Notes: generated by a model from the sequence alone, not told the origin. 60,837 nucleotides of DNA from Lachnospiraceae bacterium (GCA_017620375.1 JAFZQN010000118.1:1-60837), one strand, 5' to 3'; shown: positions 18,287 to 28,184, numbered from the stretch's first letter. Program-made: numbers and translations.

Positions 18287-19531
18287 ATGGAATATATAGT
18301 CGGAATAGATTTCTGCCGCGGCTTTACACAGCTGTGCTTATATAATTCGGCAAACAATTCGGCTGATGCCGTTCATCTTTCAAGTGACAAGCAGTCCACC
18401 AGGATAAGGTCGGCGATATCTTTTTCGCTTGAACAGAACGACTGGGTGGTGTATTCGGTACTGCATGAACACAGAGCCGGTATAGAGGTAGTGGACAATC
18501 TGTATGACATCGCACTAGATGATAAGCCTGTGACGATAAACGGTACGGATTACACACCGGCTTATGTTTTGGAAAGATTCTTCGCAAGACTTTTCTACTG
18601 CGTTGACCGCGAGATCGACCCCAATGATATAAAGGGCGTGGTAGTCACCGTAGCCGATAATACAAAGGTACTGACCGACAATATATCCGCAGCACTTGAA
18701 GCCTACGGTATAGACAAGGACAGATGCAGGGTATGCGATCACATAGAGTGCTTTATGTATTATGTGGTCATGCAGAATAAAGACATCTGGATAAATGATG
18801 TAGGTCTGTTTGACTTCGGCGACGAAGGACTTAAGTTCTTCGTACTTCACTTCGGAAGAAAACAGCAGCCGCTGGCGATAGTTGCGGAGAGCACCGATTT
18901 CTCCGATACGGTAAAGCTTTCCATGCTGCAGGAAAAGGATGACATCAGGATAAAATATGCCTTTGAAAGCGTATGCGGTATCATGCTCCACAAGCAGACG
19001 GTTTCTGCATTATATGCCACAGGAGACGGCTTTGAGGGTTCATGGTCGGATGAGATACTTAAGAAGATCAGTACCGGACGCCGTATATTCAGAGGTCAGA
19101 ACCTGTATGTAAAGGCAGCAGCCTATACTTCACATCTGTTCTTTGAGGGCGGCAGCGAGAACTACCTGGTGATCGGTGAAGATGCTTTAAAGAGCAGCAT
19201 GGCATTAAGGGCCGTAAGCGGCAATGAACTTAAGGAGGTCCCCTTCGGTGAGGTAGGACAGAAGTACACCTTAGCCGGCGGAAAAGTGGACATAATCCTT
19301 GACAATACAAACGAGATCGATTTTATGATACGTAACGCACTGAAGAAAGATTCATTCTGTGCGATCATGACACTGGAGGCTCTGCCGATCAGAAAGAACA
19401 AGACCAACAGAGTATCCGTGGAGGTAAGATTCCCTTCAAGAAATGAAGCGGTGGTAACGGTAAAGGATGTCGGATTTGGAAATGTCAGAAAGACGGATTT
19501 CCGTATATGGGAACAGGTCATTAATCTTTAA
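18287..19531 (+). CDS. Actin/Hsp70-fold ATPase-like protein (DUF5716-like)
   Basis: The product of about 414 residues has the outline of an actin/Hsp70-type nucleotide-binding domain. A first phosphate-loop-like strand is at the N-terminus (YIVGIDFCRGFTQLCLY), and a second phosphate-like motif reads VGLFDFGDEGLKFFVLHFG near residue 180. The usual Gly/Thr residues of Hsp70 loop 1 are replaced (DFCRG), so ATP hydrolysis is not assured. The C-terminal 110 residues are beta-rich and could be a substrate-binding-like domain. I recall this family as DUF5716. ATG 18287 lies 12 nt after GGAGG (18270-18274); an upstream GTG at 18275 overlaps that site. It follows the DUF5717-like gene by 8 bp, which argues for joint function. 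Confidence 0.8.
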   Translation: MEYIVGIDFCRGFTQLCLYNSANNSADAVHLSSDKQSTRIRSAISFSLEQNDWVVYSVLHEHRAGIEVVDNLYDIALDDKPVTINGTDYTPAYVLERFFARLFYCVDREIDPNDIKGVVVTVADNTKVLTDNISAALEAYGIDKDRCRVCDHIECFMYYVVMQNKDIWINDVGLFDFGDEGLKFFVLHFGRKQQPLAIVAESTDFSDTVKLSMLQEKDDIRIKYAFESVCGIMLHKQTVSALYATGDGFEGSWSDEILKKISTGRRIFRGQNLYVKAAAYTSHLFFEGGSENYLVIGEDALKSSMALRAVSGNELKEVPFGEVGQKYTLAGGKVDIILDNTNEIDFMIRNALKKDSFCAIMTLEALPIRKNKTNRVSVEVRFPSRNEAVVTVKDVGFGNVRKTDFRIWEQVINL

Positions 19532-19543
19532 GGAGCTCATTTT

Positions 19544-20395
19544 ATGGGTAAAGTAATATTGTGTGCGGGGAAAAAAGCAGATACTCCGCTTGTGGTAAAT
19601 ACGGCAGGTATAGATGCCGATACCATCGAAGAATTATGCTACTGCCTGAGGCAGAACCTTGACCTGGTCGATTCGGGGGCTGTGGACAGGACCATGGCGG
19701 CCTATATCGGTAAGGATTTGGGGCTTCCTGAGAGAGGCGAGCTTTTGGAGAGGCTGATCAATTCGAGGGCATCTCTAAAAGAAAAGCTTATGGCGGTATT
19801 TAACAGCTGCAGTTTTTATGATGCAAACGAGCTGTTAAAAATAGAATCGGAAATAGAAGAACTCTCAAAGATGAGCGGCCTTGAAAGAAGAAAGAAGAGA
19901 GCCGACAGACAGATGGAGCAGGGTAAGATAGGTGAGGCAGCAGCAGAATACCGAAATATCTTAGCAAGTCCCGCTCAGGATGAGATATCTGAGAAATGCC
20001 GCGGCGACATCATGCATAACCTGGCTATCTTTGAGATAAGACGCGGTGATTTTGATGAAGCGGCCAGACTGTTCCTTGAGGCATACGAGAGCAATTCCGA
20101 TACCGAGTCGTTAAAATCCTACTTATATGTTCTTAAGCTTGCCAAGAACAATACAGGTTTTGCGGATGAAGTAAAAAGGCTTGAGGTTGATGTAAGGACC
20201 TACACCGAGATAGAGACCACGATGCATTCCGTAGCGGAGGATTTCGAGCAGAGTACCAATTACAACGAGATCAACAGAATGCGTGTGCTCTGGCAGCAGG
20301 GACGTTATTCTGAGGAAAAGAGACTGTCGGGTGAGATCATAGACAGACTTAAACTGGTATACAGGAAGGAAAACGAAGACGGACTGTATGATTGA
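19544..20395 (+). CDS. TPR-containing protein of the DUF5717/DUF5716-like operon
   Basis: This 283-residue protein is predicted soluble. The N-terminal 100 residues form an unrecognised domain (GKVILCAGKKADTPLVV, then IEELCYCLRQNLDLVD). The middle and C-terminal part is helical with at least one clear TPR-like unit around residues 145-195 (RGDIMHNLAIFEIRRGDFDE, then AARLFLEAYESNSDTES). A Cys-rich stretch near residues 30-35 (LCYCLR) is notable but lacks a complete metal-binding pattern. TPR proteins commonly act as adaptors, and here the likely partners are the neighbouring actin/Hsp70-fold and membrane coiled-coil proteins. Its start is 12 bp after the previous stop, with AAGGAG in between. 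Confidence 0.8.
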   Translation: MGKVILCAGKKADTPLVVNTAGIDADTIEELCYCLRQNLDLVDSGAVDRTMAAYIGKDLGLPERGELLERLINSRASLKEKLMAVFNSCSFYDANELLKIESEIEELSKMSGLERRKKRADRQMEQGKIGEAAAEYRNILASPAQDEISEKCRGDIMHNLAIFEIRRGDFDEAARLFLEAYESNSDTESLKSYLYVLKLAKNNTGFADEVKRLEVDVRTYTEIETTMHSVAEDFEQSTNYNEINRMRVLWQQGRYSEEKRLSGEIIDRLKLVYRKENEDGLYD

Positions 20396-20445
20396 TCTTT
20401 GTCCGTCTGTGAACGGTAGATAATAAGATTTAGAAGGAGGTTACA

Positions 20446-21591
20446 GTGGGATTATTCAGGAAAAAATCTAAAAAGAAAGATACTCGCGAAACCTCCGGAC
20501 AGTGGATGACGGTAGATGAAGCACTTAGAAAGAGTAACGGTGACTTTGTCGAAAATGATGTGGATGCGATCTTAGACCGCCTTCAGGATCAGTTAAAGAA
20601 TGCGGACCGGATCCATAATGAGACCATACACGAGTATAATGAGATTGAAAAGCACTTAAGCGATATCAGGATATACGAGACACTGCCGAAAGAAATGCGT
20701 ACCGAGATAACGGACCTGGCGGGAAGCATTGCAGGTTTTGAAAAGCAGCGTCAGAACTACCTGGAAGGCAACAGGATCATCTCGGACGAAAAGTACAAAA
20801 AGATGGAAATGTACGCCGATGAGATCCCGGAAAAGCTTAAGACCATGGAGGAGCAGGAACGTTATCTGATGCTCGTAAAAAACGACATGCGTCAGCTTGA
20901 GGGTGAAAAGGGTTCGGTAACATACGAAAAGGACGAGGCGGTAAAGAAAAAGAAGTTTCTTATAAAATTCTCATGCTTCTGTATCGCACTGCTCGTCGTG
21001 ATAAGCATAGTGCTCTTTGTAGTGGGCAACAGTACGGGAAAGAGCATGCTGCTGCCGTTTATGGTGATGGCTGCTATAGCGTGCATCTATGTGGCATACT
21101 TTGTGGTAACCATCAAGAACTGCGATGATACGGTAAAGAAAAACGAGAAGCTTACCGGCAGGGCAGTGGATCTCTTAAACAGCGTGAAGATAAAGTATGT
21201 AAATACATTAAATGCTCTCGATTACACCTACGAAAAGTACGGCTGCAACAGCCATCAGGAGCTTGCATATATCTGGCAGGGTTATAAGAGAGAAAAGGAG
21301 GAGGAGAAAAAGTACAAGAAGAATACCAATCTCCTTACCGCAAGCCAGAACTCTCTCTCAGAACTGCTTGCCGGTGTCGGATTTAAGCTTCCGAATATGT
21401 GGCCGCATCAGGCAGAGCTCCTGGTCGACAAGGGTGCACTTAAAGAATTTGAAGAAGTGCTTACGGAAAGACACAGAAAGCTTAAAGCCCAGCTTGACTT
21501 TAACCAGAAGCAGAAAGACGGCATGCTTTCGGATATAAAGGCATTTAAAAAGAAGTATCCCGAATATGCGGGTCTGCTTAAAAATATTTAA
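20446..21591 (+). CDS. Membrane-anchored coiled-coil protein of the DUF5717/DUF5716-like operon
   Basis: This 381-residue protein starts at GTG 20446 after a strong AAGGAGG. Residues 1-25 are very basic (FRKKSKKKDTRE). Long heptad-like helices at about 35-155 suggest a coiled coil. Two adjacent membrane segments follow, about 168-187 (FSCFCIALLVVISIVLFVVG) and 195-216, making a hairpin with both soluble arms on the cytoplasmic side. A second charged helical region (about 225-381) ends the protein. No enzymatic motif is visible. It is last of four genes, 50 bp after the TPR gene, and could tether the other three products to the membrane; this role is inferred from layout only. Confidence 0.8.
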   Translation: MGLFRKKSKKKDTRETSGQWMTVDEALRKSNGDFVENDVDAILDRLQDQLKNADRIHNETIHEYNEIEKHLSDIRIYETLPKEMRTEITDLAGSIAGFEKQRQNYLEGNRIISDEKYKKMEMYADEIPEKLKTMEEQERYLMLVKNDMRQLEGEKGSVTYEKDEAVKKKKFLIKFSCFCIALLVVISIVLFVVGNSTGKSMLLPFMVMAAIACIYVAYFVVTIKNCDDTVKKNEKLTGRAVDLLNSVKIKYVNTLNALDYTYEKYGCNSHQELAYIWQGYKREKEEEKKYKKNTNLLTASQNSLSELLAGVGFKLPNMWPHQAELLVDKGALKEFEEVLTERHRKLKAQLDFNQKQKDGMLSDIKAFKKKYPEYAGLLKNI

Positions 21592-21599
21592 TTTTATAC

Positions 21600-21628
21600 T
21601 TGCACTTTTCAAAATATAAGAATATAAT
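21600..21628 (+). promoter_or_regulatory. Promoter of glyA
   Basis: TTGCAC (21600-21605) and consensus TATAAT (21623-21628) are separated by 17 nt. An in-frame ATG at 21631 falls at the expected transcription start, so the later ATG at 21667 is the gene start. Confidence 0.85.
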
Positions 21629-21666
21629 GTATGAGGTTTTATTTAAAAAAAGAAAGGATAAACATT

Positions 21667-22911
21667 ATGTATTCATTTGAGGAAATATTGGCTGAAGATA
21701 AAGAAATCGCTACTGCCATATCTGAAGAAATCCAGCGTCAGGACTCACATATAGAGTTGATCGCTTCCGAAAACTTTGTAAGCAAGGCTGTTATGGCTGC
21801 TATGGGAAGCCCCCTTACCAACAAATATGCTGAAGGTTATCCCGGACACCGTTACTATGGCGGATGTGAATTCGTTGACAAGGTAGAGAACCTTGCTATC
21901 GAGAGAGTAAAGAAGCTCTTCGGCTGTACATATGCAAACGTACAGCCCCATTCAGGCAGCCAGGCTAACCAGGCAGTTCAGAATGCACTTCTCCAGCCCG
22001 GAGATACATTCATGGGTATGAGCCTTGCATGCGGCGGACATCTTTCACACGGAAGCCCCGCTAATATTTCCGGTAATGTATATAATTGTGTATCTTACGG
22101 TATAAACGATCAGGGATATCTTGACTACGATGAGATCGAGAAGATCGCATTAGAGTGCAAGCCCAAGCTCATCATCTGCGGTGCTTCCGCATACGCAAGA
22201 GCTATTGACTTTAAGCGTTTCAGAGAGATCGCTGATAAGGTTGGCGCATATCTGATGGCAGATATCGCTCATATCGCAGGTCTTGTTGCTACAGGATATC
22301 ATATGAGCCCCATCCCTTATGCTCATGTAACTACAGCTACAGTACATAAGACACTTCGCGGACCTCGTGGCGGACTTATCCTTTCAAGCGAAGAGTTTGC
22401 TACAGAGCATAAGTTAAACAAGGCAGTATTCCCCGGTATGCAGGGCGGACCTTTAGAGCACGTTATAGCTGCAAAGGCTATCTGCTTCAAAGAGGCTCTT
22501 TCACCTGAGTACAAGGAGTACGTAGGACAGCTCGTAAAGAACGCAAAGGTACTTGCAGAAGAGCTTGTAGCACGCGGATTCAACCTTGTATCAGGCGGCA
22601 CAGACAATCATCTTATGCTTGTTGACCTTCAGAACAAGAACATCACAGGTAAGGATGCTGAGCATCTCCTTGATGCAGTTAACATCACATGTAACAAGAA
22701 CGCAGTACCCAACGATCCTCAGTCACCTTTCGTAACAAGCGGTATCCGTCTCGGTACACCTGCTGTTACCTCGAGAGGCATGAAGGAAGCAGATATGAAG
22801 ATCATAGCAGAAGCTATCGACATTTGCATATCCAATCCCGACGGAGATCATTCAAGAGCACTTTCACTTGTTAAGATGCTTACAGATGCTTATCCCCTTT
22901 ATTCAAAATAA
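21667..22911 (+). CDS. glyA: Serine hydroxymethyltransferase
   Basis: This PLP enzyme of about 414 residues interconverts serine and glycine with tetrahydrofolate and feeds one-carbon metabolism in the cytoplasm. Typical motifs include [39 protein letters not shown] and the PLP-lysine site [14 protein letters not shown], with Lys following Val-His. The length is normal for the bacterial enzyme. The start ATG 21667 is preceded by AAAGAAAGGA; the upstream ATG at 21631 sits at the promoter and adds a non-conserved N-terminus. It is flanked by its own promoter and terminator, so it is probably monocistronic. Confidence 0.97.
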   Translation: MYSFEEILAEDKEIATAISEEIQRQDSHIELIASENFVSKAVMAAMGSPLTNKYAEGYPGHRYYGGCEFVDKVENLAIERVKKLFGCTYANVQPHSGSQANQAVQNALLQPGDTFMGMSLACGGHLSHGSPANISGNVYNCVSYGINDQGYLDYDEIEKIALECKPKLIICGASAYARAIDFKRFREIADKVGAYLMADIAHIAGLVATGYHMSPIPYAHVTTATVHKTLRGPRGGLILSSEEFATEHKLNKAVFPGMQGGPLEHVIAAKAICFKEALSPEYKEYVGQLVKNAKVLAEELVARGFNLVSGGTDNHLMLVDLQNKNITGKDAEHLLDAVNITCNKNAVPNDPQSPFVTSGIRLGTPAVTSRGMKEADMKIIAEAIDICISNPDGDHSRALSLVKMLTDAYPLYSK

Positions 22912-22922
22912 TAATGAAACGG

Positions 22923-22951
22923 ATCCCCTGCCAAAAGGCAGGGGATTTTTT
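22923..22951 (+). terminator. Intrinsic terminator after glyA
   Basis: ATCCCCTGCC and GGCAGGGGAT form a perfect 10-bp stem around AAAA, followed by a T run. Confidence 0.95.
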
Positions 22952-22985
22952 GTTATGAACAGACGACTGAAACCTCATGCCGTAC

Positions 22986-23014
22986 TTGACAAAAACGTAT
23001 ATTTTTAATACAAT
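22986..23014 (+). promoter_or_regulatory. Sigma-A promoter of the chemoreceptor gene
   Basis: TTGACA (22986-22991) and TACAAT (23009-23014) are separated by 17 nt. Confidence 0.88.
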
Positions 23015-23058
23015 TTAATATATTGGAGAATGACTATTATCTTTATGGGGGTGAAGCT

Positions 23059-25242
23059 GTGGGGAAGAAAAAAGACGCCGGTTCAGTCGGCAAAAAAGTG
23101 CTTAACTTCTTTGTGTTCTTAAAGGATAAGATTGTCGAATTCTTTGTATTTCTGAAAGATAAGATCGTAGATCTGTTTGACATTATAATAGGAAAGAGAG
23201 ATTACCGCTTCGGTATAAGGTATAAGATACTTATAGGATTCCTTATCCCGATAGTGTTTATCATTGTGGTCGGATTTGCTTCATACTCAAAGGCTAAGCA
23301 GGGTATGAGGGACCGATTCGAGAAATCCACTCTGGAAACCGTAAGGATGGCGGGTTCCCAGATGGATATGGTCACTCACTTTATGCAGACGGAAGTCTCG
23401 AAATATATTGGTCTTCTCGAGCTTAACAACCTGGCTAAAGATGTGTATGCGACCAATCCGACGGAAGAGACCAGAGTCATAAGACTGCTTAAGACCAATG
23501 TTACGGCGAGCCAGAAGGTGAACCGTTATATTAACAATCTGTATATCATACTTAAATCCCCTCATAAGAATATCACCACAAAAGGTAATAATACCGAAGG
23601 ATTTTATGATGAGTACTATGAGTCCATAGAAAAGATAGATTCTGTGGGCGATATCAGTAACTGGACCGACAGGCACCAGGTGATCGACGAAAAGCTTGGG
23701 CTTGATACGGAGGCTGATGATGCATATCTGTTTGGCTATCAGGCTGTAAATGCCACGGGCGATTTTGCAGTAGTTATCGATGCATCAAAAGCAAAACTCC
23801 AGGAGTTTATCGACGGACTGGATCTTGGTGAAGGTACCATAACCGGTATCATCACCATGAATGGAAAAGAGCTGGTGCACAGGAACGGAGACTATCTGGA
23901 TGATGACGGAAGATCCGTTTTTACCGGCCGTGATTACTATAAAGAGGTACTGACTAGTGATGAGTCATACGGTATCAAAGAGGTAAATTATGCAGGAGAG
24001 GACTGTCTGCTGTTTTACTCGATGTGCGAGGACGGCGGTGTAGTCATCTGTGCTATGGTACCCATAGCGATCATCACAGAAGAAGCTTCTGCGATAAGGA
24101 CTCTGACAGTCATACTGCTTCTGATCGCGGTAGCAGTGGTACTTATTATCGCATTCCTTATCTCAAACAATATACAGAAAAATGTTAAGAACATGTCCAA
24201 GAGCCTGGGCAAGGTAGCCGAAGGCGATCTGACGGTTAAGGTACGTGCAGGCGGACATGATGAATTCCAGGATCTGGCCGGTGCCACTACCGAGATGATC
24301 TACAACACCAAGAACTTGGTATCAAAGGTTGATCTGGCCACAGCTGAGCTGGCTGATTCGGCAAAGGAAGTACAGACAGTTTCAAAGACCGTAAGCGACA
24401 GATCGTCCAGCATCTCCAAGGTAGTAGAGGAAATGACGGAAGGTATGGAGCGTCAGAAACAGTTTGCCGAAGAGTGTGTGGATACCACGGAACGTCTCTC
24501 ATATGAGATCAAAAACGTATCCGGACAGATCGGTGTCATCAAGGAGATCATCGCCGCAACCAATGACATGATCAACGAGGGCGTTCGAATACTGGGCTTC
24601 CTGGGCGAAAAGGCAAAGGATACTACCGATGCTACCGACTCCGTAAAGGATTCGGTTATGGCTTTACTGGAAGAGACAAGTAAGATAAATGATTTCGTAA
24701 ATGTGATCAAAAATATATCCTCACAGACACACCTGTTATCGCTTAACGCTTCGATAGAGGCGGCGAGAGCCGGTGAAGCCGGCAGGGGATTTGCGGTAGT
24801 AGCGGAGGAGATAAGAAACTTAGCTACAGAGTCTGCAAAATCGGCCGGTGAGATACAGAAACTGGTGGACGGTATCAACGTACAGACCGATGGCAGCGTG
24901 AACAGCGTGGATACGGCCAGAGGCATAGTGGAAGAGCAGTTCGAGCTCGTAAACAGGTCTGTCGGCATATTCGACGATATGAAGCAGTCCATGGATAACC
25001 TTAATGCCGAACTGTACAATATCGATCAGGCTACAGAAGCGGCCGATTCCAGAAGAGAGGAAACGGTAGGTGCAGTGGGAGATATTTCGGAGATCATAGG
25101 AAAGTCAATCGAGAATGCGGAAAATGTAAAGGTAGTATTACAGAGGCTGCAGAAGGATATCCGAAATCTTGATATCACCGCCGCAAAGCTTGGCGAGAGT
25201 ATGGACGAATTAAAGAGCGAAGTCAGCGCGTTCAGGATCTGA
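23059..25242 (+). CDS. Methyl-accepting chemotaxis protein with extracellular sensor domain
   Basis: This transmembrane chemoreceptor of about 727 residues signals to CheA/CheW. After a cytoplasmic N-terminal segment, TM1 lies near residues 57-78 ([20 protein letters not shown]), followed by an extracellular region of about 270 residues with a dCACHE-like pattern ([18 protein letters not shown]). TM2 (about 345-370), a HAMP linker ([20 protein letters not shown]) and a helical signalling domain with the hairpin tip [20 protein letters not shown] follow. GTG 23059 is chosen because the TTG at 23023 falls at the expected transcription start. The N-terminus carries a tandem 11-residue repeat, [12 protein letters not shown], just before TM1. 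Ligand unknown. It is monocistronic by its flanking signals. Confidence 0.93.
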   Translation: MGKKKDAGSVGKKVLNFFVFLKDKIVEFFVFLKDKIVDLFDIIIGKRDYRFGIRYKILIGFLIPIVFIIVVGFASYSKAKQGMRDRFEKSTLETVRMAGSQMDMVTHFMQTEVSKYIGLLELNNLAKDVYATNPTEETRVIRLLKTNVTASQKVNRYINNLYIILKSPHKNITTKGNNTEGFYDEYYESIEKIDSVGDISNWTDRHQVIDEKLGLDTEADDAYLFGYQAVNATGDFAVVIDASKAKLQEFIDGLDLGEGTITGIITMNGKELVHRNGDYLDDDGRSVFTGRDYYKEVLTSDESYGIKEVNYAGEDCLLFYSMCEDGGVVICAMVPIAIITEEASAIRTLTVILLLIAVAVVLIIAFLISNNIQKNVKNMSKSLGKVAEGDLTVKVRAGGHDEFQDLAGATTEMIYNTKNLVSKVDLATAELADSAKEVQTVSKTVSDRSSSISKVVEEMTEGMERQKQFAEECVDTTERLSYEIKNVSGQIGVIKEIIAATNDMINEGVRILGFLGEKAKDTTDATDSVKDSVMALLEETSKINDFVNVIKNISSQTHLLSLNASIEAARAGEAGRGFAVVAEEIRNLATESAKSAGEIQKLVDGINVQTDGSVNSVDTARGIVEEQFELVNRSVGIFDDMKQSMDNLNAELYNIDQATEAADSRREETVGAVGDISEIIGKSIENAENVKVVLQRLQKDIRNLDITAAKLGESMDELKSEVSAFRI

Positions 25243-25248
25243 CATGTA

Positions 25249-25270
25249 TAGGAGGGGATACCCCCTCCTA
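25249..25270 (+). terminator. Strong GC hairpin after the chemoreceptor gene
   Basis: TAGGAGGGG and CCCCTCCTA form a 9-bp stem. No T tract follows, so it may be an atypical terminator or an mRNA-stabilising hairpin. Confidence 0.5.
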
Positions 25271-25298
25271 TTAATAATATGGAGACTATTTGCAGTAA

Positions 25299-26408
25299 AT
25301 GAGAGAAGTATTAAAGCAGAAAAGAAACTGGATACTGTTATGCTGGCCGTTGGGACTGATCTGCCTGGTATTGGTTAAGAACAGCCGGGAGATAGCAGAG
25401 TATGTATTTGCGAGAGGCATATACCGCGTGTACGGTACAGCACTGTCTTTTATAAACGGCCTGCTCCCGTTTTCGGTCGGAGAGTGGCTGCTCATACTGT
25501 TCTGTCTGGCAGCGGCCGCATTCCCGGTGGTAACGGTTATCTTAGTTATAAGAAGAAAAAAGAAGCTCGTAACTTTGGTGAGCTGTTTAAGATATCTGCT
25601 CATCGCAAGCGGAGTCGTATTTTTATGGTTTATGATCGGAGCCGGGACCAATTATTACAGGTATGAGTTTTCGACCTTCAGCGGTTTGGAGATAAAGAAG
25701 TCGACGGTGGATGAGCTTTATGACCTCTGTGTTCAGCTTACCCAAAAAACTAATGCCGCAAGGGAAGAACTGGGTGTGGAAGAAGGAAAGACCTTTAAGT
25801 CAGCGCTAACCAACAGGGAACGTGCGGCTGAAGCCAGGAAAGCCATGCAGAAGCTTTCGGGGCAATATGACGTGCTCGCAGGCTATTATCCTTATGCCAA
25901 ACCCGTATTTTTCTCACGGGTACTTTCGGAGTTTAACATAACCGGCGTATATTTCCCTTGGACAGTGGAAGCAAATGTAAATGTGGACACACCCGATTAT
26001 TCCAGAGGGTCGGTACTGTGTCATGAGCTGAGCCACTTACGCGGGTTCATGAGGGAGGACGAAGCCAACTTTATAGGGTATCTCGCCTGTGTCAACTCTG
26101 ACTGTGCGGAGCTCAGATACAGCGGATATATGCTGGCACTGATAAACGCGGGAAACCAGCTGTATTCGGCGGATAAGGATAAATACTATGAGGTACGGGC
26201 CCTGTACTCGGACGGTGTTAATCTCGATCTGAAGGAAAACTCGGAATACTGGGAACAGTTTAAGGATACTGCCTTAAGCACCGCAGGGGAGACGATGAAC
26301 AACACTTATCTAAAGATGAACAATGTCGAAGACGGTACAAAGAGCTACGGCAGGATGGTGGATCTGTTGCTTGCCGAGTGGAGAAAAAACAAAAACGGCA
26401 AGAATTAA
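25299..26408 (+). CDS. DUF3810 family membrane protein with zincin-like HExxH motif
   Basis: The 369-residue product has three N-terminal membrane segments (about 11-28, 62-86 and 99-118) and an extracellular C-terminal domain. The motif CHELSHLRG near residue 245 is an HExxH-type zinc site, followed by EDEANFIGYLAC, whose Glu could be the third ligand of a gluzincin-like arrangement. This matches what I know of DUF3810, a family annotated only as putative metallopeptidase-like. The role is unknown; cell-envelope processing is a guess. The start ATG is preceded only by a weak GGAG about 20 nt upstream, so initiation may be inefficient. It lies 56 bp after the chemoreceptor with a hairpin between. 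Confidence 0.85.
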   Translation: MREVLKQKRNWILLCWPLGLICLVLVKNSREIAEYVFARGIYRVYGTALSFINGLLPFSVGEWLLILFCLAAAAFPVVTVILVIRRKKKLVTLVSCLRYLLIASGVVFLWFMIGAGTNYYRYEFSTFSGLEIKKSTVDELYDLCVQLTQKTNAAREELGVEEGKTFKSALTNRERAAEARKAMQKLSGQYDVLAGYYPYAKPVFFSRVLSEFNITGVYFPWTVEANVNVDTPDYSRGSVLCHELSHLRGFMREDEANFIGYLACVNSDCAELRYSGYMLALINAGNQLYSADKDKYYEVRALYSDGVNLDLKENSEYWEQFKDTALSTAGETMNNTYLKMNNVEDGTKSYGRMVDLLLAEWRKNKNGKN

Positions 26409-26411
26409 TGC

Positions 26412-26440
26412 TTGAATGTCCATGGATCTTTTGTTAAAAT
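26412..26440 (+). promoter_or_regulatory. Probable promoter for the PHP-deoD pair
   Basis: TTGAAT (26412-26417) and TAAAAT (26435-26440) are separated by 17 nt. Confidence 0.6.
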
Positions 26441-26487
26441 AAAATACACGGCAGATAAAGAAATATCTGTACGGAAGGGAGATAGTA

Positions 26488-27297
26488 ATGTCACTGACAG
26501 TAGAGGGGTATCCCTATAAATATGAAGTCCACATGCATACTTATGAAGGAAGTGCGTGCGGTAGGACACATGCGGAAGAGTATATATCGGAGTTTATCGC
26601 ACAGGGGTACGACGGTATCATAATCACAGACCATTTTTTCCATGGTAATACAAGGATAGACAGGAATCTTCCGTGGGAAGATTTCGTTGAAGAGTTCTGC
26701 AAGGGCTATGAGCTTGCAAAGGCAGAAGGCGATAAGCAGGGACTTAAGGTATTCTTCGGCTGGGAAGCCAACAGACTGGTGGATGAGTACCTGATATACG
26801 GTCTGGATAAGGAATGGCTCAAAGCCCATCCCGAGGTAAGGGACTGTCCGCATGACGAACTGTTTAAGATTATAGACGAGGCAGGAGGACTGGTGGTAGG
26901 AGCTCATCCCTTTAGAGAGCGTCCTTATATCCAGAAGGTAAACCTGCATCCGTTACAGTGCCATGCAATGGAAGCCTGCAACTTCGGAAATCCGCCTTAT
27001 CAGGATGCATTCGCATATAATTTCCTAAAGGACAGAAACATCATCATGACCGCCGGCAGCGACATCCATGATGTGAAAAATGTATCACTGACCACGATGG
27101 GTATGTTCTTTAAGGAGCCGATAAACGATATCTCGGATTACGTAAAGAGAGTAAAGGCCGGTACGGGCTTTGTGGCTCTTATCCCCGAGGACAGAAAGAC
27201 CATCACACCCGATATGAAGAACATGCTGCCGCTGTTCCTGTACGATGAAAAGAATATAGGACATCCGGTAGAGCTTGAAGATCTGGGACTTAAATAA
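26488..27297 (+). CDS. PHP-domain metal-dependent phosphoesterase
   Basis: This 269-residue protein has a complete-looking PHP fold signature: HMHTYEGSACGR near the N-terminus (HxH), GIIITDHFFHG, FFGWEANR with a candidate metal-binding Glu, GAHPFRE, and GSDIHD near residue 190. PHP enzymes hydrolyse phosphate esters such as histidinol phosphate or nucleotide derivatives using two or three metal ions. The exact substrate is unknown. Sequence features do not single out histidinol phosphatase, and no histidine genes are nearby. AAGGGAGA precedes the ATG. deoD follows after 29 bp and is probably co-transcribed, which may hint at nucleotide or nucleoside metabolism. Confidence 0.85.
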   Translation: MSLTVEGYPYKYEVHMHTYEGSACGRTHAEEYISEFIAQGYDGIIITDHFFHGNTRIDRNLPWEDFVEEFCKGYELAKAEGDKQGLKVFFGWEANRLVDEYLIYGLDKEWLKAHPEVRDCPHDELFKIIDEAGGLVVGAHPFRERPYIQKVNLHPLQCHAMEACNFGNPPYQDAFAYNFLKDRNIIMTAGSDIHDVKNVSLTTMGMFFKEPINDISDYVKRVKAGTGFVALIPEDRKTITPDMKNMLPLFLYDEKNIGHPVELEDLGLK

Positions 27298-27326
27298 GAA
27301 AAAACAAAATAGAAAGGACTGAAAAT

Positions 27327-28037
27327 ATGAGCACACCTACACCTCACAACAGCGCGAAACTCGGCGATATCGCCAAGACAGTTCTGATGCCCGGAGATCC
27401 CTTAAGGGCAAAGTACATTGCAGAAAATTATCTTAAAGATACCGTATGCTTTAATACTGTAAGAAATATGCTTGGATTTACCGGTACCTATAACGGCAAA
27501 AAGATCTCCGTTATGGGCGGAGGCATGGGTATGCCTTCAGTCGGCATATATACATATGAGCTCTTCAATTTCTATGATGTGGACAATATCATCCGTATCG
27601 GTTCCATGGGCGCATATGCTGACTCGATCAAGCTTGGTGACCTTGTTATCGCCATGGGAGCCTGCACCGATTCAAACTATGTAAACACCTTTAATCTGCC
27701 CGGACATTACGCTCCGATAGCTGATTACAGCCTGCTTAAAAAAGCAGTGGATACTGCGGACAGCTTAGGTGTAAAGACAGTAGTGGGCAACATTCTTTCA
27801 ACGGATGTGTTCTATGCTGACGATCCCGACTTCAATGCAAAGTGGCTCAAGATGGGCGTACTCGGATGCGAGATGGAAGCAGCCTGCTTCTATATGAATG
27901 CTGCAAGAGCAGGTAAGAAGGCGCTCTGTATGTTTACCGCTTCCGATCACCTGTTTAGGGATGAGCACTTAAGTGCAGAAGAAAGACAGACCGGTTTCCA
28001 CGATATGATGAGAGTGGCACTTGAAGCTTTCGCTTAA
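27327..28037 (+). CDS. deoD: Purine-nucleoside phosphorylase, DeoD type
   Basis: The 236-residue enzyme cleaves purine (deoxy)nucleosides with phosphate to free base and (deoxy)ribose-1-phosphate, for salvage. The length and motifs fit the hexameric DeoD class: TPHNSAKLGDIAKTVLMPGD near the start, RIGSMGAYADSIKLGD, GCEMEAACFY and TASDHLF, where the Asp is the catalytic residue of the family. AGAAAGGAC precedes the ATG. It sits directly after the PHP-domain gene in a likely two-gene operon, and is followed by about 120 bp before the lysine riboswitch promoter. Confidence 0.96.
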   Translation: MSTPTPHNSAKLGDIAKTVLMPGDPLRAKYIAENYLKDTVCFNTVRNMLGFTGTYNGKKISVMGGGMGMPSVGIYTYELFNFYDVDNIIRIGSMGAYADSIKLGDLVIAMGACTDSNYVNTFNLPGHYAPIADYSLLKKAVDTADSLGVKTVVGNILSTDVFYADDPDFNAKWLKMGVLGCEMEAACFYMNAARAGKKALCMFTASDHLFRDEHLSAEERQTGFHDMMRVALEAFA

Positions 28038-28155
28038 AGGCTGTATTGTAAGCGGGTATAAGGCTTAGACAACGGCCGTAAAACAAGGCTGCAGCCAAAG
28101 TGGTGTCCGTGACTTGCGGACAAATGTATTATTTTGTAATTTTGGGAAAAACATA

Positions 28156-28184
28156 TTGACATAAAGAAGTCAATGTGCTAACAT
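28156..28184 (+). promoter_or_regulatory. Sigma-A promoter for the lysine riboswitch-dapA transcript
   Basis: Consensus TTGACA (28156-28161) and TAACAT (28179-28184) are separated by 17 nt, just ahead of the riboswitch. The preceding stretch 28038-28155 shows only small hairpins (for example GTCCG/CGGAC). Confidence 0.85.
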
